Shown here: positions 37,401 to 49,431 of the stretch, one piece after another
Numbering within the stretch: position 1 is the first letter of the stretch
How the letters are laid out: every line of letters begins with the position of its first letter
NCBI GenBank assembly: GCA_026874595.1
Contig: CM049309.1
Location: 97,240,723 to 97,304,722 of the forward strand
DNA length: 64,000 nt
Source of the DNA: Sipunculus nudus
Lineage: Eukaryota > Annelida > Sipuncula > Golfingiida > Sipunculidae
Direction of reading: 5' to 3'
Notes under the pieces: model-generated
Databases searched by the model: none
Seen by the model: only the letters and a program-made list of their open reading frames with translations
What the model was told of the DNA's origin: nothing
Translations under genes and position numbers: made by a program

Positions 37401-38388
37401 TATACCAACAGGCCAAGATTGAATCTGTATCTTTAAATAGGATGAGAAACTGCCAACTGTTTCAGATTTGGGAACAGATCAAGAGTTCATTCAGTGCAGC
37501 CAGATATAGGTCAAGGGTTCAATCAGTGCAGCCAAGCACATGGCATGTGATCACCTCATGGGTGACATGTGAACACCTCATGGGCACCATGTGATCACTT
37601 CATGGGTGTCAAGCCCCTCAGGGCAGGGCCCCTGCATGAGCTTATGCAATGGTGTGGCTACTATTTCAGATTTGGCAACAGGCTAGAGGTCAGTCTGGAT
37701 CTATTTAAATCTTTGGCAGACTGCCAACTGTATCCGATTAGGCAACAGGTCAAGAGTTCACTCAGTGCAGCCAGGAATGGGTCAGGAGTTTAATCAGTGC
37801 AGTAGCTGCATTCTATTTATAGCTTTGGCAGACTGCCAACTGTGTCAGATTATGCAGTAGGTCAAGAGTTCACTCAGTCTAACCAGGTGCAGGTCATGAG
37901 TTCACTCAGTGCAGTAGTCTTAGCAAGCAATTTGTCACAGTTCACTCGGGCAACAGCCTTTCTCACCTAAGCCTGGTCAGCCCCATGCATCAGACTCAAG
38001 GTAAGTTTGATGTATTGGCCTAATATTTTGACCTGTCTATGTGTCTTTGATGGCTTTCTCGCTCACAAGACAGGTGTCGCCACCTACCATGACCTTTGCA
38101 CACGTTTTTCTCAGGAGGGGTTTGATATATCAGTCTGAAATTGGGCTTATGTATATATCTCTGATAGCTTCGTTGTATACAAGACTGGTGGTGCCAGCTA
38201 CAATTTTTTTAGTGTTGTGTGCACCTATGCCAAAATTTCAGCAGTGATGTTTGTGTAATTGTTTCTTATTCAAAATGTCTAGTACTTGCATAGTTCATAA
38301 ACATGAAAAGTAATGGTCTAGCATTGAAGCATTATACCTGGTGTATTTCCCAATGCACAGGTTCGCATTAGGCCTGTAGGCCTTGTTT
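31486..38388 (+). mobile_element. B-family element with tandem B structure, interrupted by C2
   Basis: A first B start at 31491 runs to about 32892. After C2, a second B start (AGTGAACCTGTAAAC at 36090) runs to the B 3' end CTTG at 38382-38385. The same B-on-B junction recurs at 50792. It has GGTGGCGCCACC at about 31961 and NFI palindromes near 37711 and 37824. Confidence 0.55.
32893..36084 (+). mobile_element. C-family element (C2) with 289-bp array
   Basis: The left end TATCCCCAGAC is in a hairpin with GGGGATA, followed by (CCG)n. The right end has GTCTGGGGATA, the hairpin TGGCACC/GGTGCCA and CTAG. The body is an array of about 289-bp units (two roughly 144-bp halves). An 864-bp block (three units) occurs twice almost identically (from about 33510 and 34375) and partly a third time. 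Confidence 0.7.
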
Positions 38389-40136
38389 GTTATTTTAATG
38401 AATATTTTTCTATTTTTTTACTATAAAATGACAACAATCATGTCAGTTTCTCAGCTGTAATTACATCTAGTGTCCCAAAACCTGGTGTGTGTATTGATCA
38501 CAAGTGGATGCCATATAGTAATCACCCTGTCTATCTGTCTGTTTGTCTGTCTGTCTGTCCATCCGAATTTGTTTCCAGATGATTACTCCAGGTTTTATTG
38601 ACACATGGATTTTAAACTTGACTTACATATGGCCCACCACTAAAGCAAGAACCATTATGATTTTAGGGTCAGGAGGTCAAAGGTCAGGGTCACAGGACTC
38701 ACTTACCTAAAAAGATTATGGCTGCATTTTAAGCCAAGCTTTTCATCCCAAACTTTCCATTTTCGCATTTAATTGACTTGCCAGTATGGGGAGAGCATAA
38801 ATGAATTTGGGGTCACATGGTCAAAGGTCAAGGTCACAGGGGCCATCTGTTAACAAATTAGTTTCCAGATGATAACTCCAGTTTAGTTTGACATATTGGT
38901 TTCAAACTTAACTTATATATGACTCACCACTAAAGTAAGAACCATGTCAATTTTGGGGTCAAAGGTCAAGGTCGCAGGACTCATTTCTTCAAAAAGAAAA
39001 CATATGCATTTGAAGCCAAACTTTTCATCGCAAACCTTCCATCCTCAAGATATTGCTAACCTGCTAATAGGGGAAGATTCTGTTCAATTTTTGGGTCATT
39101 AGGTCAAAGGTTAAGGTCACAGTAGCCACTTATTTAGAAAGATTGTGGATGCATTTTAAGCCAAACTTTTCATCCCAAACCTTCCATCTTGCACATATAG
39201 CTGAGCTGATAATAGGGGAAGAACCTGATTGATTTGGGGGTCACAAGGTCGAAGGTCATGGTCACAGGGGCCTATTTGTCCACATAATTGTTTCTGGATG
39301 ATAACTCCAGTTTGGATGGACATATTGGTTTTAATTTTGACTTATATATGACGCACCATAATGTAAGAACCCTTTTGATTTGGGGTCATAAGGCCAAAGG
39401 TCAAGGTCACAGGACCCACTTCTTTAAAAAGATTGTTGATGTATTTTTAGCCAAACTTTCTGTCCCAAACCTTCTATGTTCCAGATGTTGCTCACCTGCC
39501 AATATTGGAAGTAACTTATGGATTATGGGGTCACAAGGTCAAAGGTCAAGGTCATTGGGGTCATCTATCCACATATTAGTTTCCAGATGATAACACCAGT
39601 TTGGTTTGAAATATTGGTTTCAAACTTGACTTACATATGGCCAACCACTAAAGTAAGAACTGTTGATTCTGGGGTCATGAGATCAAAGGTCAAGGTCACA
39701 GGACCCACCACTTCAGAAAGATTTGTATGCATTTTAAGCCAAACTTTTCATCTCAATCCTTCCATCATTGACATGTGGTGCACCTGCCAATGGGGGAAGT
39801 TTCCTTTTGATTTTGGGGTCACTAGGTCAAAGGTTAAGGTCACAGGGTCCATCCATTCACAAATTAGTTTATGGATGATAACTCCAGTTTGGGATGACAG
39901 GTTGGTTTCAAACTGATCACAGGACCAATATTTTGGAAAACCTCATAAACATATTTCCTTATAGACAAATGCAGCTAAGCACTTAGACCCATGGGTCAAG
40001 TCCCTAGTTTGTAGAATAAATTAATGCCCTTTTCTTAGGAGTGGGTTTGCCCTATTGGCCTGAAATTGTGCATATCCATAGATCTTGAAATCCTCCATCT
40101 TATACATAAGACTGGTGGTGCCAATTGCAATCATTG

Positions 40137-43100
40137 TATCCCCAGACAAAGTCGGGGGATACTATGTTTTCATACCGGTCCCCCCGCCGCCGCCGCCGCC
40201 GCATATAAATCTTGTTGGCGCGATAACCCAAAAAATATTTCAAGGAACTTTACCAAACTTGGAATATGTATATATATGGGTAAGAGGACGACGCCTATTT
40301 AAAATGAGGTCATGACCTTTACTAGGAGAGTGTCCTTGACCTTGAATAGGTCCAATTTTGGGGAAAATCACACAAATTCTTTAATATCTCAAGAAATCTT
40401 GCATTGATTTATCCCAAAATCAAGTTGATGGAAGATCATGGATAGGGTTGTCATGTTCCAGAAACTGGTGGCGCCACCTATTATTCTTTACTTGTTTTCT
40501 TGCCGTTTAATACCCCCAAAATTGCCACCTTACAGTACTGTGAGCATTATAAGTCAAAAACTAATGGACAGATTTTCTTTCTATCTGTCCAAAAATTATA
40601 TTCTAGATGATAATTCCTGCTTTTATTGATGTAATGATTTCAAACTTGACTTATATATGTCCCATTGAAAAAGCAAGACCCAAATTGAATTTGGGGTCAT
40701 GAGGTCAAAGGTCAAGATCACATGACACATATTTAAAAAGATTGTGGATGCATTTTCAGCCAAACATTTCCTCTCAGACCTTTCATCTTGCACATATAAG
40801 TCATCTGCCAATAGAGGAAGACCCCTATCAATTTTGTGGTCACAAGGTCAAAGGTGAAGGTCACAGGAGCCATCTGTCCAAAAATTAGTTTCTGGATGAT
40901 AATTCCTTCTTTTATTGATGTATGGATTTCAAACTATACTTGTATTTGACCCATTGGAAAAGCAAGACCGGAATAGAATTTTGGATCATGAGGTCAAAGG
41001 TCAAGGTCACAGGAAACCTCTTTTAAAAGATTGTGGATGCATTTTCAGCCAAACAATTCATCTCAGATCTTTCATCTTGCACATATAGTTCACCTGCTAA
41101 GAGTGGAAGACCCCTATCAATTTTGAGGTCACTAGGTCAAAGGTGAAGGTCACAGGAGCCATATGTCCAAAAATTAGTTTCTGGATGATGATTCCTGCTT
41201 TTATTGATGTATGGATTTCAAACTTGACTTATATATGTCCCATTGGAAAAGCAAGACCCAAATTGAATTTGGGGTCATGAGGTCAAAGGTCAAGGTCACA
41301 GGAAACCTTTTTAAAAAGATTGTGGATGCATTTTCAGCCAAACAATTCATCTCAGATCTTTCATCTTGCTCATATAGTTCACCTGCCAAGAGTGGAAGAC
41401 CCCTATCAATTTTGAGGTCACAAGGTCAAAGGTGAAGGTCACAAGAGCCATATGTCCAAAAATTAGTTTCTGGATGATAATTCCTGCTTTTATTGATGTA
41501 TGGATTTCTAACTTGACTTATATATGTCCCATTGGAAAAGCAAGACCCAAATTGATTTTGGGGTCATGAGGTCAAAGGTCAAGGTCACAGGACACATCTT
41601 TAAAAAGATGTGGATGCATTTTCAGCCAAACATTTCATCTCAGATCTTTCATCTTGCACATATAGTTCACCTGCCAAGAGAGGAAGAACCCTATCAATTT
41701 TGAGGTCATAAGGTCAAAGGTGATGGTCACAGGAGCCATCTGTCCAAAAATTAGTTTCTGGATGATAATTTCTTCTTTTATTGATGTATGGATTTCGAAC
41801 TTGGCTTTGTTATTGACCGATTAGAAAAGCAAGACCCGAATTGATTTTGGGGTCATGAGGTCAAAGGTCAAGGTCACAGGAAACATCTTTAAAAAGATTG
41901 TAGCTGCATTTTCAGCCAAACAATTCATCTCAGATCTTTCATCTTGCACATATAGTTCACCTACCAAGAGTGGAAGACCCCTATCAATTTTGAGTTCACA
42001 AGGTCAAAGGTGAAGGTCACAGGAGTCATATGTCCAAAAATTAGTTTCTGGATGATAATTCCTGCTTTTATTGATGTATGGATTTCAAACTTAACTTATA
42101 TATGTTCCATTGGAAAAGTAAGACCAAAATTGATTTTTGGGTCATGAGGTCAAAGGTCAAGGTCACAGGACACATCTTTAAAAAGATGTGGATGCATTTT
42201 CAGCCAAACATTTCATCTCATATCTTTCATCTTGCACATATAGTTCTCCTGCCAAGAGAGGAAGAACACTATCAATTTTGAGGTCACAAGGTCAAAGGTG
42301 AAGGTCACAGGACACATCTTTAAAAAAAATGTGGATGCATTTTCAGCCAAACATTTCATCTCAGATCTTTCATCTTGCACATATAGTTCACCTGCCAAGA
42401 GAGATGAACCCTATCAATTTTGAGGTCACAAGGTCAAAGGTGAAGGTCACAGGAGCCATGTGTCCAAAAATTAGTTTCTGGATGATAAATCCTTCTTTTA
42501 TTGATGTATGGATTTCAAACTTGGCTTTGTTATTGACCCATTTGAAAAGCAAGACCCGAATTGATTTTGGGGTCATGAGGTCAAAGGTCAAGGTTACAGG
42601 AAACCTCTTTAAAAAGATTGTGGATGCATTTTCAGCCAAACAATTCATCTCAGATCTTTCATCTTGCACATATAGTTCACCTGCCAAGTGTGGAAGACCC
42701 CTATCAATTTTGTGGTCACAAGGTCAAAGGTGAAGGTCACAGGAGCCATATGTCCAAAAATTAGTTTCTGGATGATAATTTTGCTTTTATTGATGTATGG
42801 ATTTCAAACTTGACTTGTATATGTCCCATTGGAAAAGTAAGACCAAAATTGATTTTGGGGTCATGAGGTCAAAGGTCAAGGTCACAGGACACATCTTTAA
42901 AAAGATGTGGATGCATTTTCAGCCAAACATTTCATCTCATATCTTTCATCTTGCACATATAGTTCACCTGCCAAGAGTGGAAGACCCCTATCAATTTTGA
43001 GGTCACAAGGTCAAAGGTGAAGGTCACAGGAGCCATCTGTCCAAAAATAAGTTTCTGGATGATAATTCCTGCTTTATTGATGTATAGATTTCAAACTTGA

Positions 43101-43358
43101 CTTGCATATGTCCCATTGGTAAAGCAAGACCCAAATTGATTTTGGGGTTATGAGGTCAAAGGTCAAGGTCACAGGACACATCTTTAAAAAGATCAAGGTC
43201 ACAGGACCAACATCTTCAACAAGATTGTGGATTGTTAGATGGAAGAAACAATAAATATGCCAAGTGTCAGTATATGCTGCTGAAAATGGGGGTCTGTTCT
43301 TGTAGGGGGGGGCTACTATGTCTGGGGATACTCTGACACCTGCGGTGCCAAGAAATGT
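40137..43358 (+). mobile_element. C-family element (C3) with 289-bp array
   Basis: It has the same left hairpin as C2 and a (CCG)n stretch. The right end has the TGACACC/GGTGCCA hairpin, but CTAG is replaced by ATCATTTT, which continues the flank. ATCATT is present on both sides, so a short duplication or loss of the last bases is possible. The body repeats the GGTCATGAGGTCAAAGG unit about 20 times. Confidence 0.65.
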
Positions 43359-43641
43359 ATCATTTTGCTGTGGCATCTATCTGTACATGTGCTTTCAGTG
43401 AAAATTGCTTATATCTCCGGAGGGGTTAAGGAATTTGTCTGAATTTTGGTATGTGCATCCATCTTTGAAAGTTTTCTCATAAACCAGACAGGTGGTGCCA
43501 CCTACCTTTCCCTTTTTTGTAGAATAAATTAATGCCCGTTTCTCAGGAGTGATTTGGCCTAATAGGCCTGAAATTGTGCATATCTATAGATCTTGGACTC
43601 CTCCATCTTGTACGCAGGACTGGTGGCGCCATCTGCAATAC

Positions 43642-44240
43642 AGGATATCGCAATACCGATACTCTCGTGTGTGGAGGCAGTAAATGACTGTCTGCTTAAA
43701 AAACTGCAGGCAAACAACTAGTGCCCCCTAGCGTCCAGCCTGACCAGCCCATTCATTCAACACAGCAGTGTGGGCACTGGCGAAGTGTTTTTAATTGCTG
43801 ATCATCCTGATATTTATTATTTATCATATTTGTTATTCTGTGTTAAAACAAATTACAGACACATGAAAAGACATCGGAAATTGCTGCATTCGGCACGCTT
43901 TGCATCAGAATTTGATCTTAAATCAACTGCCTTGTAGGATGACATAAGGGAACGTACACAGGGTGTTTCAGTCATTGATAAACTTCAAATTTTGCAAGTT
44001 TCCTTGAATTTGTCGTACATTCTGGTTCAAAACAATTGTATCCTATTGTATATATTCGATGAATATATAAATTAATTAGAGTCCATAGCGTATATAAGCT
44101 AACAAAGTAGGGACTGTCAGTTTCGTCCTTGCTAATGAGTGTCCGGCTGAATCACGCTTGCCTGCACAAACGGGCTTCCTGCTGCGCCAGCAGGTCGATT
44201 TTCATCTCCATCTACACGAGAAGCTGCATTGGCGATATCC
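43642..44240. mobile_element. MITE with CAGGATATCGC ends, TA-flanked
   Basis: CAGGATATCGC on the left and GCGATATCCCG on the right are inverted, with one mismatch, and both are flanked by TA. Flanks match other C copies without the insert. A TA duplication points to a Tc1/mariner-type source. Inside is GTGCCCCCTAGCG, resembling a CTCF core. No open frame of note. Confidence 0.6.
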
Positions 44241-44640
44241 CGTATTGTTTTGCCATTACGTCCACCTGTATATTTGTTTTAGATGAAAATTGCTCATATC
44301 TGAGGAGTCCTTCAATGTTTTGGTCTCCAATTTGGCATGTGCATCCATCTTGGAGAGTTTTCTCGTTAACCAGAAAGGTGGCGCCACCTACCATACCATT
44401 TTTATAGTATAAATTCATCCCCTTTTCATAAGAGTGATTCTCTTTATTGGCCCCCATATTTGGGGAAAAATATTGTTTCCCAAGTTTATAGATGGAATAA
44501 ACAATAGTCGCTTGCCAAATGTCAGTATATGCTGCTGAAGTTAGTTACTCAATTAAAAACTTAACCTCAGTTTATATGTGGCATTCAATATATGCACAAT
44601 TTTACTGAAAATGAGCTAATAGCCTGAAATATCTACATGA

Positions 44641-47600
44641 AATATAAATTAACTAGAGACTGAAGTATAAACATGACATATAAATGAACTAGAGACTGAA
44701 GTATAAACATGACATATAAATGAACTTGAGACAAAAGTATAAACATGACATATAAATGAACTTGAGACTGAAGTATAAACATGACATATAAATGAACTAG
44801 AGACTGAAGTATAAACATGACATATAAATGAACTAGAGACTGAAGTATAAACATGACATATAAATGAACTAGAGACTGAAGTATAAACATGACATATAAA
44901 TGAACTAGAGACTGAAGTATAAACATGACATATAAATGAACTAGAGACTGAAGTATAAACATGACATATTAAAGAACTAGAGACTGAAGTATAAACATGA
45001 CATATAAATGAACTAGAGACTGAAGTATAAACATGACATATAAATGAACTTGAGACTCAAGTATTAACAAAATAAATAAAGAAATAGAGACTGAAGTATA
45101 AACATGACATATAAATGAACAAGAGACTCAAGTATAAACACGACATATAAATGAACTTGAGACTCAAGTATAAACATGACAAATGAACAAGAGACAGAAG
45201 TATAAACATGACATATAAATGAACTAGAGACTGAAGTATAAACATGACATATAAATGAACTAGAGACTGAAGTATAAACATGACATATAAATGAACTTGA
45301 GACTCAAGTACTAACAAAATAAATAAAGAAATAGAGACTGAAGTATAAACATGACATATAAATGAACAAGAGACTCAAGTATAAACACAACATATAAATG
45401 AACTTGAGACTCAAGTATAAACATGACAAATGAACAAGAGACAGAAGTATAAACATGACATATAAATGAACTAGAGACTGAAGTATAAACATGACATATA
45501 AATGAACTAGAGACTGAAGTATAAACATGACATATAAATGAACTTGAGACTCAAGTATTAACAAAATAAATAAAGAAATAGAGACTGAAGTATAAACATG
45601 ACATATAAATGAACAAGAGACTCAAGTATAAACATGACATATAAATGAACTTGAGACTCAAGTATAAACATGACAAATGAACAAGAGACAGAAGTATAAA
45701 CATGACATATAAATGAACTAGAGACTGAAGTATAAACATGACATATAAATGAACTAGAGACTGAAGTATAAACATGACATATAAATGAACTTGAGACTCA
45801 AGTACTAACAAAATAAATAAAGAAATAGAGACTGAAGTATAAACATGACATATAAATGAACAAGAGACTCAAGTATAAACACAACATATAAATGAACTTG
45901 AGACTCAAGTATAAACATGACAAATGAACAAGAGACAGAAGTATAAACATGACATATAAATGAACTAGAGACTGAAGTATAAACATGACATATAAATGAA
46001 CTAGAGACTGAAGTATAAACATGACATATAAATGAACTAGAGACTGAAGTATAAACATGACATATAAATGAACTAGAGACTGAAGTATAAACATGACATA
46101 TAAATGAACTAGAGACTGAAGTATAAACATGACATATAAATGAACTAGAGACAGAAGTATTTACAAAATAAATAAAGAAATAGAGACTAAAGTATAAACA
46201 TAACATATAAATGAACTAGAGACTGAAGTATAAACATGACATATAAATGAACTAGAGACAGAAGTATTAACAAAATAAATAAAGAAATAGAGACTGAAGT
46301 ATAAACATGACATATAAATGAACTAGAGACTGAAGTATAAACATGACATATTAATGAACTAGAGACAGAAGTATTAACAAAATAAATCAAGAAATAGAGA
46401 CTGAAGTATAAACATGACATATAAATGAACTAGAGACTGAAGTATAAACATGACATATAAATGAACTAGAGACTCAAGTATAAACATGACATATAAATGA
46501 ACTAGAGACTGAAGTATAAACACGACATATAAATGAACTAGAGACAGAAGTATTAACAAAATTAATAAAGAAATAGAGACTGAAGTATAAACATGACATA
46601 TAAATGAACTAGAGACTGAAGTATAAACATGACATATAAATGAACAAGAGACAGAAGTATAAACATGACATATAAATGAACTAGAGACTGAAGTATAAAC
46701 ATGACATATAAATGAACAAGAGACAGAAGTATAAACATGACATATAAATGAACTAGAGACTGAAGTATAAACATGACATATAAATGAACTAGAGACTGAA
46801 GTATAAACACAACATATAAATGAACTAGAGACAGAAGTATTAACAAAATAAATAAAGAAATAGAGACTGAAGTATAAACATGACATATAAATGAACTAGA
46901 GACTGAAGTATAAACATGACAAATGAACAAGAGACAGAAGTATAAACATGACATATAAATGAACTAGAGACTGAAGTATAAACATGACATATAAATGAAC
47001 AAGAGACTGAAGTATAAACATGACAAATGAACAAGAGACTGAAGTATAAACATGACATATAAATGAACTAGAGACTGAAGTATAAACATGACATATAAAT
47101 GAACAAGAGACAGAAGTATAAACATGACATATAAATGAACTAGAGACTCAAGTATAATCATGACATATAAATGAACTAGAGACTGAAGTATAAACATGAC
47201 ATATAAATGAACTAGAGACTGAAGTATAAACATGACAAATGAACAAGAGACAGAAGTATAAACATGACATATAAATGAACTAGAGACTCAAGTATAAACA
47301 TGACATATAAATGAACTAGAAACTGAAGTATAAACATGACACATAAATGAACTAGAGACTGAAGTATAAACATGACAAATGAACAAGAGACAGAAGTATA
47401 AACATGACATATAAATGAACTAGAGACTGAAGTATAAACATGACATATAAATGAACTAGAGACTGAAGTATAAACATGACAAATGAACAAGAGACAGAAG
47501 TATAAACATGACATATAAATGAACTAGAGACTGAAGTATAAACATGACATATAAATGAACTAGAGACTGAAGTATAAACATGACATATAAATGAACTAGA

Positions 47601-49020
47601 GACTGAAGTATAAACATGACATATAAATGAACTAGAGACAGAAGTATAAACATGACATATAAATGAACTAGAGACTGAAGTATAAACATGACATATAAAT
47701 GAACAAGAGACAGAAGTATAAACATGACATATAAATGAACTAGAGACTCAAGTATAAACATGACATATAAATGAACTAGAGACTGAAGTATAAACATGAC
47801 ATATTAATGAACTAGAGACTGAAGTATAAACATGACATATAAATGAACTAGAGACTGAAGTATAAACATGACATATAAATGAACTAGAGACTGAAGTATA
47901 AACATGACATATAAATGAACTAGAGACAGAAGTATTTACAAAATAAATAAAGAAATAGAGACTAAAGTATAAACCTGACATATAAATGAACTAGAGACAG
48001 AAGTATAAACATGACATATAAATGAACTAGAGACTCAAGTATAAACATGACATATAAATGAACTAGAGACTGAAGTATAAACATGACATATAAATGAACT
48101 AGAGACTGAAGTATAAACATGACATATAAATGAACTAGAGACTGAAGTATAAACATGACATATAAATGAACTAGAGACAGAAGTATTTACAAAATAAATA
48201 AAGAAATAGAGACTAAAGTATAAACATGACATATAAATGAACTAGAGACAGAAGTATTTACAAAATAAATAAAGAAATAGAGACTAAAGTATAAACATGA
48301 CATATAAATGAACTAGAGACAGAAGTATTAACAAAATAAATAAAGAAATAGAGACTGAAGTATAAACATGACATATAAATGAACTAGAGACTGAAGTATA
48401 AACATGACATATAAATGAACTAGAGACAGAAGTATTAACAAAATAAATAAAGAAATAGAGACTGAAGTATAAACATGACATATAAATGAACTAGAGACTG
48501 AAGTATAAACATGACATATAAATGAATTAGAGACTCAAGTATAAACATGACATATAAATGAACTAGAGACTGAAGTATAAACACGACATATAAATGAACT
48601 AGAGACAGAAGTATTAACAAAATAAATAAAGAAATAGAGACTGAAGTATAAACATGACATATAAATGAACTAGAAACTGAAGTATAAACATGACATATAA
48701 ATGAACTAGAGACAGAAGTATTAACAAAATAAATAAAGAAATAGAGACTGAAGTATAAACATGACATATAAATGAACTAAAGACTGAAGTATAAACATGA
48801 CATATAAATGAACTAGAGACTCAAGTATAAACATGACATATAAATGAACTAGAGACTCAAGTATAAACATGACATATAAATGAACTAGAGACTGAATTAT
48901 TAACAAAATAAATAAAGAAATAGAGACTGAAGTATAAACATGACATATAAATGAACTAGAGACTCAAGTATAAACATGACAAATGAACAAGAGACAGAAG
49001 TATAAACATGAAATATAAAT
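44641..49020. repeat. 36-bp minisatellite, about 4.4 kb, with higher-order structure
   Basis: There are about 120 copies of a unit containing GAACTAGAGACTGAAGTATA and ACATGACATATAAAT. Variants include a shorter unit lacking four bases and an ACAAAATAAATAAAGAAATAG variant. At 45057-45798 a set of variants recurs every 247 bp at least three times. Because 36 is a multiple of three, long 12-residue-periodic frames appear on the - strand; they are not genes. Confidence 0.97.
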
Positions 49021-49086
49021 AAATTAAAGTGATTGGAAGATAATGTTACTGAATGCAAGATAGTGATAACTGTTTTCTACTTTCAG

Positions 49087-49174
49087 GTTTAACGGGAACC
49101 AACATAACTCTTCTTTGTGTCGGTGCCATTGTGGTGGTTCTCCTGGTGGGTCTTGGAACTAGATGCATTTACAG
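49087..49174 (+). CDS. Receptor exon: transmembrane helix
   Basis: This 88-nt exon follows the acceptor CTACTTTCAG and precedes the donor GTGATG. It enters in phase 1 and leaves in phase 2. Joined in phase with 28541-28690, it reads through a short extracellular stalk (GLTGTNIT) into about 20 hydrophobic residues (LLCVGAIVVVLLVGLG), then the basic stop-transfer TRCIYR. This is a type I single-pass topology with the FN3 domain outside the cell. The NIT sequon lies too close to the membrane to be confident of glycosylation. The exon starts 66 bp after the 36-bp minisatellite. Intracellular signalling modules are not in this exon, so receptor class is open. Confidence 0.85.
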
Positions 49175-49431
49175 GTGATGCTGTTATACCTGGTGAAGTG
49201 TCAAAACAGAGAAAACTTACCATTCACTGTCTGTATAAACAAAAGAGTCATTTCAATTAACTGTATAACTAATAACATGCTAAGCATATCAGCTAGACTA
49301 ATTTTGCTATCATTGAGAGGATATGTGAATTGAAACCATAATATTATTGTGTTGGTACCTGGATTTCAGCATTGAATAACTGACAAGACAAAGTACTTCA
49401 ACATCTCTGGTTTGAACACAGGTGCTTTATT
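49175..49431. other. Intron sequence
   Basis: Nothing was recognised between the transmembrane exon's donor and the next B element. Confidence 0.5.

Larger units (their letters stand above)
31141..40007 (+). mobile_element. A-prime HINE-like element, interrupted by B
   Basis: The left hairpin is TACCTCAG with CTGAGGTA. The right end has CAGCTAAGC, GACCCATGGGTC and CTAG then TTTG. Its 5' part (31141-31490) breaks at CACCTTAATTTTT and resumes at 38386 with TTTGTTATTTTAATG, where the copy at 52905 is continuous. The 3' part (38390-40007) is an array of roughly 144-bp units with AGGTCAAAGGTCA-type motifs. Confidence 0.6.
30210..44460 (+). mobile_element. C-like body hosting a four-level nest
   Basis: C-like sequence (GACGCGATAACTCAAAAA onward) occupies 30210-31140, 40008-40136 and 43359-44460. 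It is interrupted by an A-prime element (31141-40007), by C3 (40137-43358) and by a MITE (43642-44240). The A-prime element is itself interrupted by B, which holds C2. Matching uninterrupted copies elsewhere in the window support each junction. The outer copy's own termini were not identified. Confidence 0.5.

Noticed and set aside
33631-42733. Repeated frames such as those containing RSKVKVTG or SIKEGIIIKKL
   Set aside because: They are readings of the 289-bp repeat unit on either strand, with no start context or conserved length.
19777-43358. C elements as canonical Helitrons (A before TC, CTAG before T)
   Set aside because: Two copies fit, but the left flank ATTGTA is shared by all three copies and C3 lacks CTAG, so the exact ends are not settled.
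44633-48906. Many long - strand frames with a 12-residue repeat (MFILQSLVHLYV type)
   Set aside because: They arise because the minisatellite unit is 36 bp, a multiple of three. Frames occur in more than one phase and break at every unit-length variant.
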